A stretch of 64,000 nt of DNA from Streptomyces venezuelae (lineage in GTDB: Bacteria > Actinomycetota > Actinomycetes > Streptomycetales > Streptomycetaceae). The notes beneath the pieces are model-generated. The model searched no databases. It was not told where the DNA came from and saw only the letters and a program-made list of their open reading frames with translations. Location: positions 806,001 to 870,000 of the forward strand of contig NZ_CP029191.1 of the NCBI RefSeq assembly GCF_008642335.1, given 5' to 3'. This document shows positions 7,900 through 16,489 of the stretch, one piece after another (within the stretch, counting starts at the first letter, position 1; each line of letters opens with the position of its first letter). Made by a program: the position numbers and the translations under genes.

Positions 7900-8694
7900 C
7901 TACGGAACGATCGAGTCCACGTAGCCTCCGTCGACGCGCACCGCGCCGCCCGTCGTCGCCGACGCCAGCGGGGAGCTGAGGTAGACGACCATGTTGGCGA
8001 TCTCCTCCGGCTCGATGAGGCGCTGGATCAGCGACTGGGGCCGGTGCTCGGTCATGAACTTCCGCTGCGCCTCGTCCCACGGCAGCGCGCGGTCGACCAG
8101 TTCGTAGACGAAGTCCTCCACGCCTCCGGTGTGCGTCGGCCCCGCGATCACGGAGTTGACGGTGACGCCGGATCCCGCCGCCTCCTTCGCGAAGCCCCGC
8201 GACACGGCGAGCAGCGCGGTCTTCGACATGCCGTAGTGGATCATCTCCGCGGGCGTGACGAGCGCCGAGTCGCTGGCGATGTTCAGGACGCGGCCCCAGG
8301 AGCGGTCCTTCATGCCCGGCAGGTAGTGGCGGATCATCCGCACGGCGGTCAGTACGTTGACCTCGAAGTAGCGGCGCCACTCGTCGTCGGTGATGCCGAG
8401 GGCGGCCTCGGCGCCGAAGATGCCGAGGTTGTTCACGAGGATGTCCGCCCGCGGCACGGCGTCGAAGACCTGCCGCGCGCCCTCGTCGGTGGAGATGTCG
8501 CCCGGCGCCGCGAGGAATCCGGCGCCGTCGCACTCCCCCTTGAGCCGGTCGACGGCGGCGTCCACGGAGTCGCGGGACCGCCCGTTGACCGCGACCTGGG
8601 CGCCCGCCCGCGCCAGGCCCACGGCGATCGCCGCGCCGATTCCCTGGGTCGAGCCGGTGACGAGAGCGGTCTTGCCGGAAAGGTCGACGAGCAC
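7900..8694 (-). CDS. SDR-family oxidoreductase
   Basis: A 264-aa short-chain dehydrogenase. The cofactor motif TGSTQGIGAAIAVG is at about 13-26, NNLGIFG replaces the usual NNAG, the catalytic Ser is in NIASDSAL, and the Tyr/Lys pair is in HYGMSKTALL. The C-terminus is the usual DGGYVDSIVP type. It oxidises or reduces a small alcohol or ketone with NAD(P). The GTG at 8694 has GGAGG eight bases upstream. Longer frames starting further up have no family sequence. Confidence 0.9.
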   Translation of the reverse strand: MLVDLSGKTALVTGSTQGIGAAIAVGLARAGAQVAVNGRSRDSVDAAVDRLKGECDGAGFLAAPGDISTDEGARQVFDAVPRADILVNNLGIFGAEAALGITDDEWRRYFEVNVLTAVRMIRHYLPGMKDRSWGRVLNIASDSALVTPAEMIHYGMSKTALLAVSRGFAKEAAGSGVTVNSVIAGPTHTGGVEDFVYELVDRALPWDEAQRKFMTEHRPQSLIQRLIEPEEIANMVVYLSSPLASATTGGAVRVDGGYVDSIVP

Positions 8695-8837
8695 GGTGTG
8701 TACCTCCTGGAGTTCCTGTCCTGCCCTGTGACGTGCCTCTGTTGCCCACTCCCCTGTGGTCGGGGCCGCTCCCAAGACTGAACCACGTACACCGTTCGGA
8801 GGAGCATCACGGGCCCCCGCCGTGTCGCCCTGTTCGA

Positions 8838-8883
8838 GTGAGCCCATGAAGCGAGCAAGGCCATGAAGCGAGTGAGTCGATGA
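8838..8883 (+). repeat. 17-base near-repeats forming a chain of overlapping mini-ORFs before the PAP2/DGK gene
   Basis: ATG triplets at 8846, 8863 and 8880 are each 17 bases apart, and each begins ATGAAxCGx. Because 17 is not a multiple of three, each mini-frame stops exactly on the next start (ATGA). GTG 8838 (3 codons) ends on ATG 8846. ATG 8846 (MKRARP) ends on ATG 8863. ATG 8863 (MKRVSR) ends on ATG 8880, the start of the main gene (MKRRIG). Confidence 0.6.
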
Positions 8884-10433
8884 AACGGCGGATCGGGAGC
8901 ATCGACCGGCGGTGGTTCGAGCGGGTGGCGTCGGCGCGGCTGCCCGGCGCGGAGCAGGTGCTGCCGCCGCTGAGCAGATCAGCGAACCACGGGCGGCTCT
9001 GGTTCGGCACGGCCGCCGCCCTCGCGGTCGTCGGTGGCCCGGCGGCCAAGCGCGCCGCGCGGCGCGGGGTGGGCGCCCTCGCGCTGGCCTCGGTGACGAC
9101 GAACGCGGTGGCCAAGTACGCCGTGCGCCGGCGTCGGCCCGTCCTCACCACCGTCCCCGCGATGCGACGGCTCTCCAAGGCGCCGTGGACGTCGTCGTTC
9201 CCGTCCGGGCACGCCGCGTCGGCGGCGGCGTTCGCGGTGGGGGTGGCGCTGGAGGCACCCCGGTACGGCGCGCTGATCGCGCCGGTCGCCGCGGCCGTCG
9301 CGTTCTCCCGGGTGTACGTGGGGGTGCACTACCCCGGCGACGTGCTCGCTGGCTGTGTGCTCGGCGCGGCGGCGGCCGCGGTGACCTGCTACTGGTGGCC
9401 GCCGCACCCCCAGCCCGCCCAGTTCCGCCGCACCCGGGTGGAGGCGCCCGCTCTGCCCGAGGGCGAGGGGCTCGTCGTCGTCCTCAACTCCGGTTCCGGG
9501 AAGGGCGTTCCGGGGCGTCTGCCGGCGGGTGAGCATCTGGAGCTGCTGCTGCCGAAGGCGGAGATCCTGGCGTGCGGTCCTGGCGACGACCTCGACGCGA
9601 TCCTGGACGAGGCGGTGGCGCGGGCCGCCGGGGCGGCCGGGGTGCTCGGCGTGTGCGGCGGGGACGGGACGGTGAACGCCACGGCCCGGCGCGCCGCGGA
9701 GGCGGGGCTCGCGCTCGCGGTGTTCCCCGGCGGCACGTTGAACCACTTCGCGCTGGACGTGGGCACGCCCACTTTCGAGGACACCGCGCACGCCGTCGCG
9801 CGGGGCGAGGCGGTCCGCGTCGATCTGGCGCGGGTGCGGGACGGGGAGGGCCGGGAGGTCGCCGGTTTCGTCAACACGTTCAGCATCGGCATCTATCCGG
9901 AACTCGTGCGCAAGCGCGAGAAGTTGGAGGGGCGCATCGGCAAGTGGCCCGCCGCGGCCGTGTCGTTCGTCGAGGTGCTGCGGACCGCGGCGCCGCTGCG
10001 GATCCGGCTCGACGGCCACGACCGTGTGCTGTGGCTGCTCTTCGCGGGCAACGGCCAGTACGTGCCGGACGGCCTCGCGCTCACGCACCGGCCGCGCCTT
10101 GACGACGGCCTCCTCGACATCCGTACCGTCGACGCGGAGGCGCCGCTCGCCCGGTCGCGCGTCGCCCTCTCCGCGTTCGGCGGTGCGCTGCGGCGTTCGC
10201 GGGTGTTCCGCGCCGAACGCGTCGAGGAGTTGCGGATCAGCGGCCTTGAGGACGTGACGGGTCTCGCGTACGACGGCGAGACCGCGCCGACGCCGGATGC
10301 CCTGCTCCTGGACAAGCTGCGCTCCGCGCTGACGGTGTACAGCCCGGCGGCCCAGCTGGACGAGATCGCCCAGCGGGCCCGCACGCTGACGCTGGCGGCG
10401 AACCGGCAGCCGAGGCGGGGGCCTGCTGCCTGA
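8880..10433 (+). CDS. PAP2 phosphatase fused to a diacylglycerol-kinase catalytic domain
   Basis: A 517-aa fusion. The N-terminal ~180 residues are a membrane PAP2 domain: KYAVRRRRP, SFPSGHAASAAAF and SRVYVGVHYPGDVLAG, the three classical phosphatase motifs. From ~190 on it is a DAGK-type lipid kinase: LNSGSGKG, the GGDGTVNATARR nucleotide motif, and FPGGTLNHFALDVG. It likely acts on phospholipid intermediates or related lipids at the membrane, removing and adding phosphate. No strong ribosome site precedes ATG 8880. Instead a ladder of overlapping mini-ORFs leads into it. It is divergent from the SDR gene and followed by a PadR gene. Confidence 0.9.
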   Translation: MKRRIGSIDRRWFERVASARLPGAEQVLPPLSRSANHGRLWFGTAAALAVVGGPAAKRAARRGVGALALASVTTNAVAKYAVRRRRPVLTTVPAMRRLSKAPWTSSFPSGHAASAAAFAVGVALEAPRYGALIAPVAAAVAFSRVYVGVHYPGDVLAGCVLGAAAAAVTCYWWPPHPQPAQFRRTRVEAPALPEGEGLVVVLNSGSGKGVPGRLPAGEHLELLLPKAEILACGPGDDLDAILDEAVARAAGAAGVLGVCGGDGTVNATARRAAEAGLALAVFPGGTLNHFALDVGTPTFEDTAHAVARGEAVRVDLARVRDGEGREVAGFVNTFSIGIYPELVRKREKLEGRIGKWPAAAVSFVEVLRTAAPLRIRLDGHDRVLWLLFAGNGQYVPDGLALTHRPRLDDGLLDIRTVDAEAPLARSRVALSAFGGALRRSRVFRAERVEELRISGLEDVTGLAYDGETAPTPDALLLDKLRSALTVYSPAAQLDEIAQRARTLTLAANRQPRRGPAA

Positions 10434-10465
10434 TCCCTTGCGCCCGCCGCACCCCTTTCACTTCA

Positions 10466-11257
10466 ATGCGCCCTATGGCGGCCCGTCGAACGACCTCGCA
10501 TCAGCAGTACGGCAGCACGGTGTCCGCCGAGGGCGGTGCGGGGTTGCCGCCGACCGCGTGGGCCGTGCTCGGGCTGCTCTCCTTTCCCGGGGAGCGGACC
10601 GGGTACGAGCTGAAGAAGTGGGCGGACGCCTCCCTCCGCTTCTTCTACTGGTCGCCGGCCATCAGCCAGATCTACGCCGAGCTGCGCCGCCTCGAAGCGC
10701 TCGGGTACGCCACGTCGCGCCGCTCGGGGCCGGATGCGCCCCGCACGAAGCGGGCGTACGCCATCACGGACGCGGGCCGTGCCGCGCTGTCCGCCTGGGC
10801 CGACGCCGGGCGGGACGTGGGCCCGCCCGTCCTCAAGCATCCGCTGCTGCTGCGCGTCTGGCTCGGCCACCTCACCGCCCCCGACCGGCTGCGGGACCTC
10901 GTGGCCGAGCACATCGCGCGGACCGGGGCCGAGTTGACGGAGGTCAGGGACGCGCTGGCGCGGGCGGAGGGCGCGGACGGGGCGCGGGCGTGGTCGCATC
11001 CCCAGGTGGCGCTGCGGTGGAGCGAGCGGCGCCTTGAGGCGGAGGTGGGCCTCGCGGAGGCGATGCTGGACGATCTGTCGGAGCTGGCGGCGCGGGGCGG
11101 GACCGGAGACGCCGAGGCGCCGTGCGGGTCCGCCGCGCGCCGCCCGGCCGCCGCGGAAGAGCCCGTCCCGCCCCCGCCCGGTCAACCGGTGCTGCCGCCC
11201 GGTCAACCCCCGCTGCCACCCGGTCAATGCGTGAAGGACTCGCCCACGCCAGGGTGA
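10466..11257 (+). CDS. PadR-family transcriptional regulator with proline-rich tail
   Basis: A 263-aa protein. Residues ~25-105 are the PadR winged helix (LGLLSFPGERTGYELKKW, SQIYAELRRLEALGYA, RAYAITDAGRAALSAW). Residues ~110-210 fit the C-terminal dimerisation helices. The last ~35 residues are a low-complexity tail with repeated LPPGQP units, unusual for the family. There is no clear ribosome site before ATG 10466 or the in-frame ATG 10475, so the gene may be leaderless or coupled to the lipid enzyme gene 32 bases upstream. Effector unknown. Confidence 0.83.
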   Translation: MRPMAARRTTSHQQYGSTVSAEGGAGLPPTAWAVLGLLSFPGERTGYELKKWADASLRFFYWSPAISQIYAELRRLEALGYATSRRSGPDAPRTKRAYAITDAGRAALSAWADAGRDVGPPVLKHPLLLRVWLGHLTAPDRLRDLVAEHIARTGAELTEVRDALARAEGADGARAWSHPQVALRWSERRLEAEVGLAEAMLDDLSELAARGGTGDAEAPCGSAARRPAAAEEPVPPPPGQPVLPPGQPPLPPGQCVKDSPTPG

Positions 11258-11317
11258 CGCGCTCGCCGCGGTGGCGGGGGTGCCGGTAGGACGGGTGGGG
11301 TCAGCCGTCCCCCCGCC

Positions 11318-11461
11318 ATGCGGAGCAGCGCACCCGTGAGCACCCGTGCCGTCCTTGTCGCCGCCCTGATCACCGGCCTCCTCCTGGGGATCGCGGGAAC
11401 CAGATCCGAGGAGTCCACCGGCCCCCGTCCGCACGGTTCCGTCACCGAGGCGGGCCATTAG
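11318..11461 (+). CDS. Small possible membrane-anchored or secreted peptide (47 aa)
   Basis: An open frame from ATG 11318 to TAG 11461, with an alternative GTG at 11336. Residues ~11-27 (AVLVAALITGLLLGIAG) form one hydrophobic helix after a short basic stretch, followed by a polar tail (TRSEESTGPRPHG). This fits a small single-pass or signal-like peptide. No family is recognised and there is no convincing ribosome site. It lies between the PadR and glycerophosphodiesterase genes. Confidence 0.4.
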   Translation: MRSSAPVSTRAVLVAALITGLLLGIAGTRSEESTGPRPHGSVTEAGH

Positions 11462-11530
11462 GCTGCGACATTGCGCGCGGCTCCCCGGCCGTGCGGTCGC
11501 CGAGCCTCCGTCGACGGAAGCGAGTGGATC

Positions 11531-12214
11531 TTGAACTTCCTCACCATCGGTCATCGTGGGGTCATGGGCGTCGAGCCCGAGAACACCCTGCGTTCCTTCG
11601 TCGCCGCGCAGGCGGCGGGCCTCGACCTCATCGAGCTGGATCTGCATCTGAGCAAGGACGGCGCGCTCGTGGTCATGCACGACGCCGACGTGGCCCGTAC
11701 GACCGACGGCAAGGGGCCGATCGCCGAGAAGACCCTCGCCGAGCTCCGCGAGCTGGACGCGGGCCGCGGTGAGCGCATCCCCGTCTTCGAAGAGGTCCTG
11801 GACGCGGTGAAGGCACCGCTGCAGGCCGAGATCAAGGACGTCGCGGCCGCGCGCGCCCTCGCCGAGGTCATGCTGAGCCGCGACCTGGTCGCACGCGTGG
11901 AGGTGATCTCCTTCCACGACGAGGCGATCGCCGAGATCGCCCGCCTGGTCCCGGGCGTGCGGACCGCCCTCGTCGCGAGCCGCTACGGCACGGACGTCGT
12001 GGAGCGCGCCACCGCCGTCGGCGCGACCACGCTCGTCCTCAACATCCGGCGCCTGACGCTGGAGATCGTCGAGCGCGCCAAGAAGGCGGATCTGCGAATC
12101 ATCGGCTGGGTCGTGAACACCCAGGACGACCTGCGCCTGGTGCGGGCGCTGCAGTTGGACGGGGCGACCACGGACTACCCCGAGATCAAGCGGACGGGCC
12201 GCTTCACGGCCTAG
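11531..12214 (+). CDS. Glycerophosphodiester phosphodiesterase
   Basis: About 227 aa of the GDPD TIM-barrel family, hydrolysing glycerophosphodiesters to glycerol-3-phosphate and an alcohol. Family motifs: GHRGVMGVEPENTLRSF at the start (catalytic His and metal-binding residues), LIELDLHLSKDGALVVMHD, and AEIKDV in the middle. There is no signal peptide, so it should be cytoplasmic. The start is probably TTG 11531 (LNFLTIGHRG), the usual family N-terminus. A longer frame to 11471 adds non-homologous residues. It ends in a hairpin shared with the convergent GNAT gene. Confidence 0.88.
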   Translation: MNFLTIGHRGVMGVEPENTLRSFVAAQAAGLDLIELDLHLSKDGALVVMHDADVARTTDGKGPIAEKTLAELRELDAGRGERIPVFEEVLDAVKAPLQAEIKDVAAARALAEVMLSRDLVARVEVISFHDEAIAEIARLVPGVRTALVASRYGTDVVERATAVGATTLVLNIRRLTLEIVERAKKADLRIIGWVVNTQDDLRLVRALQLDGATTDYPEIKRTGRFTA

Positions 12215-12237
12215 GGCCTGTGTCGGCAGTCCCTAGG
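12210..12237. terminator. Bidirectional hairpin between convergent GDPD and GNAT genes
   Basis: CCTAGGG at 12210-12216 pairs perfectly with CCCTAGG at 12231-12237, with an inner CTG/CAG extension. Both genes' TAG stops lie inside the arms. There is no T-run, as usual for actinomycete terminators. Confidence 0.6.
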
Positions 12238-12784
12238 CGAGGTCCTTGACCAGCAGCTCGAACTGCAGGTCGTCGCGTTGCGGGATGCCGAAGCGCTCGT
12301 CGCCGTACGGGAAGGGGGTCATCTTTCCCGTACGGCGGTAGCCGCGCCGTTCGTACCAGGCGATGAGGTCGTCCCGTGCGGAGATCACGGTCATGTGCAT
12401 CTCGCGGACACCCCACGTCTCGCGTGCCGTCCGCTCCGCCTCCGCGATGATCACCTTGCCGAGCCCCGCGCCCTGCTGCGCCGGGCTGACGGCGAACATG
12501 CCGAAGTAGGCGTGGTCCCCGCGGTGTTCGAGCTGGCAGCACGCGACGATCTCGCCGTCCCGCTCGACGGCGAGCAGCCTGCTCCTCGGCGACTCGATGA
12601 CGTCGACGACGCCCTGCGGGTCGGTGCGCTGCCCTTCCAGGAGGTCGGCCTCGGTGGTCCACCCGACGCGGCTCGCGTCTCCGCGGTACGCCGACTCGAT
12701 GAGCGCGACGAGGGCGTCCACGTCGGTGGCCTCTGCGGCGCGGAAGGTGAGCTCTCCTGTGAAGGGGCGCGGGGCGGTGTCCAT
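12233..12784 (-). CDS. GNAT-family N-acetyltransferase
   Basis: A 183-aa single-domain acetyltransferase. The acetyl-CoA loop is in FAVSPAQQGAGLGKVIIAEAE, and the closing motif LIAWYERRGYRRTGKMTPFPYG is typical of GNATs acting on small amines or amino acids. The ATG at 12784 opens MDTAPRPFTGELTFRAAEATD. Substrate unknown. Convergent with the GDPD gene and divergent from the VOC gene. Confidence 0.85.
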   Translation of the reverse strand: MDTAPRPFTGELTFRAAEATDVDALVALIESAYRGDASRVGWTTEADLLEGQRTDPQGVVDVIESPRSRLLAVERDGEIVACCQLEHRGDHAYFGMFAVSPAQQGAGLGKVIIAEAERTARETWGVREMHMTVISARDDLIAWYERRGYRRTGKMTPFPYGDERFGIPQRDDLQFELLVKDLA

Positions 12785-12877
12785 GGACCTGGCTCTCCCA
12801 ATCTTGACGTGGGGCGGGGCGCCGTCGAGCCTAACCCCACGGCGTGGGGACTCGCGTGGGGACTAGGGTGCGGGCGC

Positions 12878-13270
12878 ATGGTCCACGTACTGAGCAGCAG
12901 GACACTTCTGCGCCCCACCGACCCGGAGCGCTCGCGCGTCTTCTACGGCGAGACGCTGGGGCTCGGCGTCTACCGCGAGTTCGGCACCGGTCCCGAGCGC
13001 GGCACGGTCTACTTCCTCGGCGGCGGTTTCCTGGAGGTGTCGGGCCGCTCCGACGCACCGCCCGCGCCGGGACTCCAGCTCTGGCTCCAGGTCGCGGACG
13101 TCGCGGCGGCCCACGCGGAGCTGGTGGAGCGCGGCGCCGAGGTGGTGCGGCCGCCGGTCAAGGAGCCGTGGGGGCTCGTCGAGATGTGGATCGCGGACCC
13201 GGACGGCGTCAGGATCGTTCTCGTCGAGGTCCCGCACGACCACCCCATCCGCTACCGGCCGGGGATCTGA
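12878..13270 (+). CDS. VOC-family protein (glyoxalase/bleomycin-resistance fold)
   Basis: A 130-aa protein with the paired beta-alpha-beta-beta-beta pattern of the vicinal oxygen chelate fold: LRPTDPERSRVFYGETLGL in the first half, and LWLQVADVAAAHAELVERGAEVV then VEMWIADPDGVRIVLVEVP in the second. Families with this fold include glyoxalases, dioxygenases and antibiotic-binding proteins, so the activity cannot be fixed. Start ATG 12878. Confidence 0.82.
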   Translation: MVHVLSSRTLLRPTDPERSRVFYGETLGLGVYREFGTGPERGTVYFLGGGFLEVSGRSDAPPAPGLQLWLQVADVAAAHAELVERGAEVVRPPVKEPWGLVEMWIADPDGVRIVLVEVPHDHPIRYRPGI

Positions 13271-13281
13271 CCGCACGAGCC

Positions 13282-14841
13282 TCACGACGAGAGCAGCGGC
13301 AGCACGGGGAACGTGTGGTCCTGCCAGATCAGGCGTGACTGTTCCTCCGGGTAGGCCGTGACCGATGGCGTCGCGTCGAAGAGCCGCACGAGGCGCCGGT
13401 CGCGGTCGTACGCGGGCCAGCCGGGCTCGCCGTCCGCGGCGAACGCGGTCCACGCGGCGCGCATCTCGGCCGACAGGCCCTCCGCCCGGCCCGCGTCTTC
13501 GATCAGCGCCGCGGGCTGACCGCGGTCCAGGTTGCCGAAGACCAGGGGCACGTCCAGGCCGTGGCAGGCGCCGAGCACGCCGTCCATGCCGGGGGCGGGC
13601 CAGGTCAGTTCGTACACGTGGACGCGGCCGCCCGCGGCTTCCTGCGCCTCCGCCAGGTGCAGGGTCGGCATGCGGAAGAGCCAGTCGGACAGGACGAGTT
13701 CGTACAGCTCGTCGGGGCCGGCCTTCGGGTAGGCGTCGCGGTAGGCGCGGGCGCCGTCCGGAACCGGGGCGAACGTGCGCAGCGCGTCCGCGGCGACGTC
13801 CTCGCTCACCTGGCCGAGGAGTCCGTCGAGGGCGGTGAGGAGCCGCTGCTCGTGGCGGGTGTGGCCGACGAGGAGGTCGATGTCCCGGCCCGCGCCGTCG
13901 GCGAGAGCCCGCCACGGGGTGACCGACAGAGCGGCGCCGTCGACGACCGGCGAGAACGTGACCGACCGGAGGGCGGGCTTACCCCAGCGACCGGCACGAC
14001 CGCCGCCCGCCCCGCGTTCGTCCCGCCGAGCCGCCGCCGCGCCCACCGCGTCGCCCGCCGCGGCCAGCCGGTGCGGGGCCACCTCGGCGAGGTCCGCCAC
14101 CGTGGCCCGCCGCCCCAGCTCGGCCGCGCACGCGCCGGTGATGTCGGCGGCGAGCTCCGGCGAGAAGAACGTGCCCTGCGCGCTCTGTGCGACGGCCCGG
14201 CCGAAGAGTCCGGCCGCGCCCGGCGCGGCGAGGAGCGCGGCGACGGATCCGCCGCCCGCCGACTGGCCGAAGACCGTGACCCGGTCCGGGTCGCCGCCGA
14301 ACGCCTCGATGTGGTCGCGCACCCACTCCAGGGCGGCGATCTGGTCCAGCAGGCCGCGGTTGGCGGGCGCTCCCTCGATCTGGCCGTAACCCTCCAGACC
14401 CACGCGGTAGTTGAACGTCACCACGACGACCCCGCCGTCCCGTGCCAGGCGGCCGCCGTCGTACTCGGGAAGGCCGGACATGCCGATGGTGTAGGCGCCG
14501 CCCTGGATCCACACGAGCACCGGAAGCGCCGCGCCGGGCCCGGGATCGGGCGACCAGACGTTGACCGTCAGCCAGTCCTCGCCCGCCGCCTCCCTGGCCA
14601 GCGCGTCCATGCCGAAGTGGCCGCCCTGCGGGGGCGGCGGTCCGTAGGACACGGCCTCGCGCACCCCGCTCCAGCCGCGCACCGCACGCGGCGCCGCGAA
14701 GCGCAGCGCGCCGACCGGCGGCTCGGCGAACGGGATGCCGCGGAAGACCGCGACACCCGCCTCCCGGCTGCCGCGCAGCGCCCCGGCCCGCGTACGGACC
14801 TCGGGCCGGGACCGGGACGCGTCGTCACCGGCAACGGTCAT
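13282..14841 (-). CDS. Type B carboxylesterase
   Basis: A 519-aa carboxylesterase/lipase. Motifs in order: FRGIPFAEPPVGALRF, the oxyanion block LPVLVWIQGGAY, the nucleophile elbow VTVFGQSAGGGSVAALL (Ser), and a late region with CHGLDVPLVFGNL carrying the catalytic His. It has no signal peptide, so it is probably cytoplasmic. It hydrolyses carboxylic esters of unknown kind. The ATG at 14841 has a strong GGAGGGGGAG site. Confidence 0.9.
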   Translation of the reverse strand: MTVAGDDASRSRPEVRTRAGALRGSREAGVAVFRGIPFAEPPVGALRFAAPRAVRGWSGVREAVSYGPPPPQGGHFGMDALAREAAGEDWLTVNVWSPDPGPGAALPVLVWIQGGAYTIGMSGLPEYDGGRLARDGGVVVVTFNYRVGLEGYGQIEGAPANRGLLDQIAALEWVRDHIEAFGGDPDRVTVFGQSAGGGSVAALLAAPGAAGLFGRAVAQSAQGTFFSPELAADITGACAAELGRRATVADLAEVAPHRLAAAGDAVGAAAARRDERGAGGGRAGRWGKPALRSVTFSPVVDGAALSVTPWRALADGAGRDIDLLVGHTRHEQRLLTALDGLLGQVSEDVAADALRTFAPVPDGARAYRDAYPKAGPDELYELVLSDWLFRMPTLHLAEAQEAAGGRVHVYELTWPAPGMDGVLGACHGLDVPLVFGNLDRGQPAALIEDAGRAEGLSAEMRAAWTAFAADGEPGWPAYDRDRRLVRLFDATPSVTAYPEEQSRLIWQDHTFPVLPLLSS

Positions 14842-15108
14842 CGCAACTCCCCCTCCGGCTTGCCTTCCGGATTCCCCTTCGGCTTCCCCTCACGGAGTAT
14901 CCGAGCATCCCGCCCTCCGCCGACCCTGTGCCAGCCATTTACGCCAGGTGCGCAGGCCGGACACAGATGTGTGAAGCACGTCACACGAGCAATCCATCCA
15001 GGATGCAGGGGTACAAGGCCACGGGTACGGTCCGCAGAAGATCATTCAGAGTCCCGGCAGACCCGACAGCCCTGAAGTCGATCTCCAACAGCTCAGGAGA
15101 GACATCAC

Positions 15109-16455
15109 ATGGCAGCTCCCCGGATCCTCATCGTCGGCGGCGGTTTCGCCGGCATGGAGTGCGCACACAAGCTGGAGAAGAAGCTCTCGCCCCACGAGGC
15201 GGAGCTGCGGCTGATCAGTCCGACGGACCACCAGCTGTATCTGCCGCTGCTGCCGCACGTCGCCTCCGGAGTGCTCACTCCGCAGTCGGTGGCCGTGCCG
15301 CTGCGCAGGATGCTGCGCCGCACGTCGATCGTGCCGGGCGGCGCCGTGGGCGTCGACCCCAAGGCCAAGGCGGTGGTCGTACGGAAGATCAACGGCGAGG
15401 AGGTCGTGGAGCGCTACGACTACCTGGTCCTGACGCCCGGCAGCGTCACGCGGCAGTTCGACATCCCCGGCGTCGACCGGTACGCGGTGGGCGTCAAGAC
15501 GCTCGCGGAGGCCGCGTGGATCCGCGACCACGTCATCTCCCAGCTGGACCTGGCCGCGGCGAGCTCAAGCCGTGAGGAGCGCGAGCAGCGGCTCCAGTTC
15601 GTGGTGGTCGGCGGCGGCTACGCGGGCGTGGAGACGGCCGCGTACCTCCAGCGTCTGACGTGCGCCGCGGTGAAGCGCTATCCGGGTCTCGACGTGTCGC
15701 AGATCAAGTGGCACGTCGTGGACGTCGCCCCGAAGCTGATGCCGGAGCTGGGCCCGCGGCTCGGCGACAAGGCGATGGAGATCCTCCAGCGACGCGGCGT
15801 GAACGTCTCGCTCGGGGTGTCCGTGGCCAAGGCGACCGAGGACACCGTCACGCTCACCGACGACCGTGTCCTGCCGTGCCGCACGCTGATCTGGACCGCG
15901 GGCGTCGCGCCGAGCCCGCTCATCGCGACGCTGGGCGCGGAGACGAACCGCGGCCGGCTCGTCGTGCGGCCCGACCTGACGGTCCCCGGCCTCGACGGCG
16001 TCTTCGCGCTCGGCGACGCGGCGGCCGTCCCCGACCTCGCCAAGGGCGGTGACGCGATCTGCCCGCCGACCGCGCAGCACGCCATGCGGCAGGGCTGGGC
16101 GGCCGGGAAGAACGTCGTCTCGGCGCTGCGCGGCTTCCCGCTCGCCGACTACCGGCACAAGGACATGGGTCTGGTCGTCGACCTGGGCGGCATCCAGGCG
16201 GTGTCGAAGCCGCTGGGCGTGCAGCTGACGGGGCTGCCCGCCCAGGTGGTGGCGCGCGGCTACCACCTCGGCGCGCTGCGCACGGTCACGGCACGTTTCC
16301 GCACGGCCGCGAACTGGGGCCTCAACGCGCTCGCCGGCGACGACTACGTACGCACCGGCTTCCAGGCGCGGCGGCCCGCCACCCTCAAGGACTTCGAGAT
16401 GACGGACGCCTACCTGACGCAGGAGGAGATCATGAAGCGGGTGGAGGCGGCCTGA
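15109..16455 (+). CDS. Type II NADH dehydrogenase / NAD(P)-FAD oxidoreductase
   Basis: A 448-aa enzyme with two Rossmann folds: FAD site ILIVGGGFAGMEC (residues 6-18) and NADH site FVVVGGGYAGVETAA (164-178). A FAD-closing motif LDGVFALGDAAAVPD lies near residue 300. The C-terminal ~70 residues are basic and amphipathic, as in membrane-associated NDH-2 enzymes that pass electrons from NADH to quinones without pumping protons. Start ATG 15109 has GGAGA eight bases upstream. The ~267-bp gap before it holds no gene. Confidence 0.87.
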   Translation: MAAPRILIVGGGFAGMECAHKLEKKLSPHEAELRLISPTDHQLYLPLLPHVASGVLTPQSVAVPLRRMLRRTSIVPGGAVGVDPKAKAVVVRKINGEEVVERYDYLVLTPGSVTRQFDIPGVDRYAVGVKTLAEAAWIRDHVISQLDLAAASSSREEREQRLQFVVVGGGYAGVETAAYLQRLTCAAVKRYPGLDVSQIKWHVVDVAPKLMPELGPRLGDKAMEILQRRGVNVSLGVSVAKATEDTVTLTDDRVLPCRTLIWTAGVAPSPLIATLGAETNRGRLVVRPDLTVPGLDGVFALGDAAAVPDLAKGGDAICPPTAQHAMRQGWAAGKNVVSALRGFPLADYRHKDMGLVVDLGGIQAVSKPLGVQLTGLPAQVVARGYHLGALRTVTARFRTAANWGLNALAGDDYVRTGFQARRPATLKDFEMTDAYLTQEEIMKRVEAA

Positions 16456-16489
16456 GGGGCGCCTCCCCGCGCCCGTCCGGCCCCCTCAG
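16452..16489. terminator. Hairpin between convergent NADH dehydrogenase and MarR genes
   Basis: CTGAGGGG at 16452-16459 is the exact complement of CCCCTCAG at 16482-16489, with a 22-base GC-rich loop. Both TGA stops lie inside the arms. Likely bidirectional terminator. Confidence 0.55.

Noticed and set aside
5982..7979. Long plus-strand frame across the MmyB-type regulator and the epoxide-hydrolase-like gene
   Set aside because: Arg/Ala/Pro-rich low-complexity translation typical of GC shadow frames. The real genes on both strands explain the region.
11155..11230. Repeated CCCGGTCAACC units as a possible CRISPR or tandem satellite
   Set aside because: They lie inside the PadR coding frame and encode the LPPGQP tail. 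There are no spacers and too few copies.
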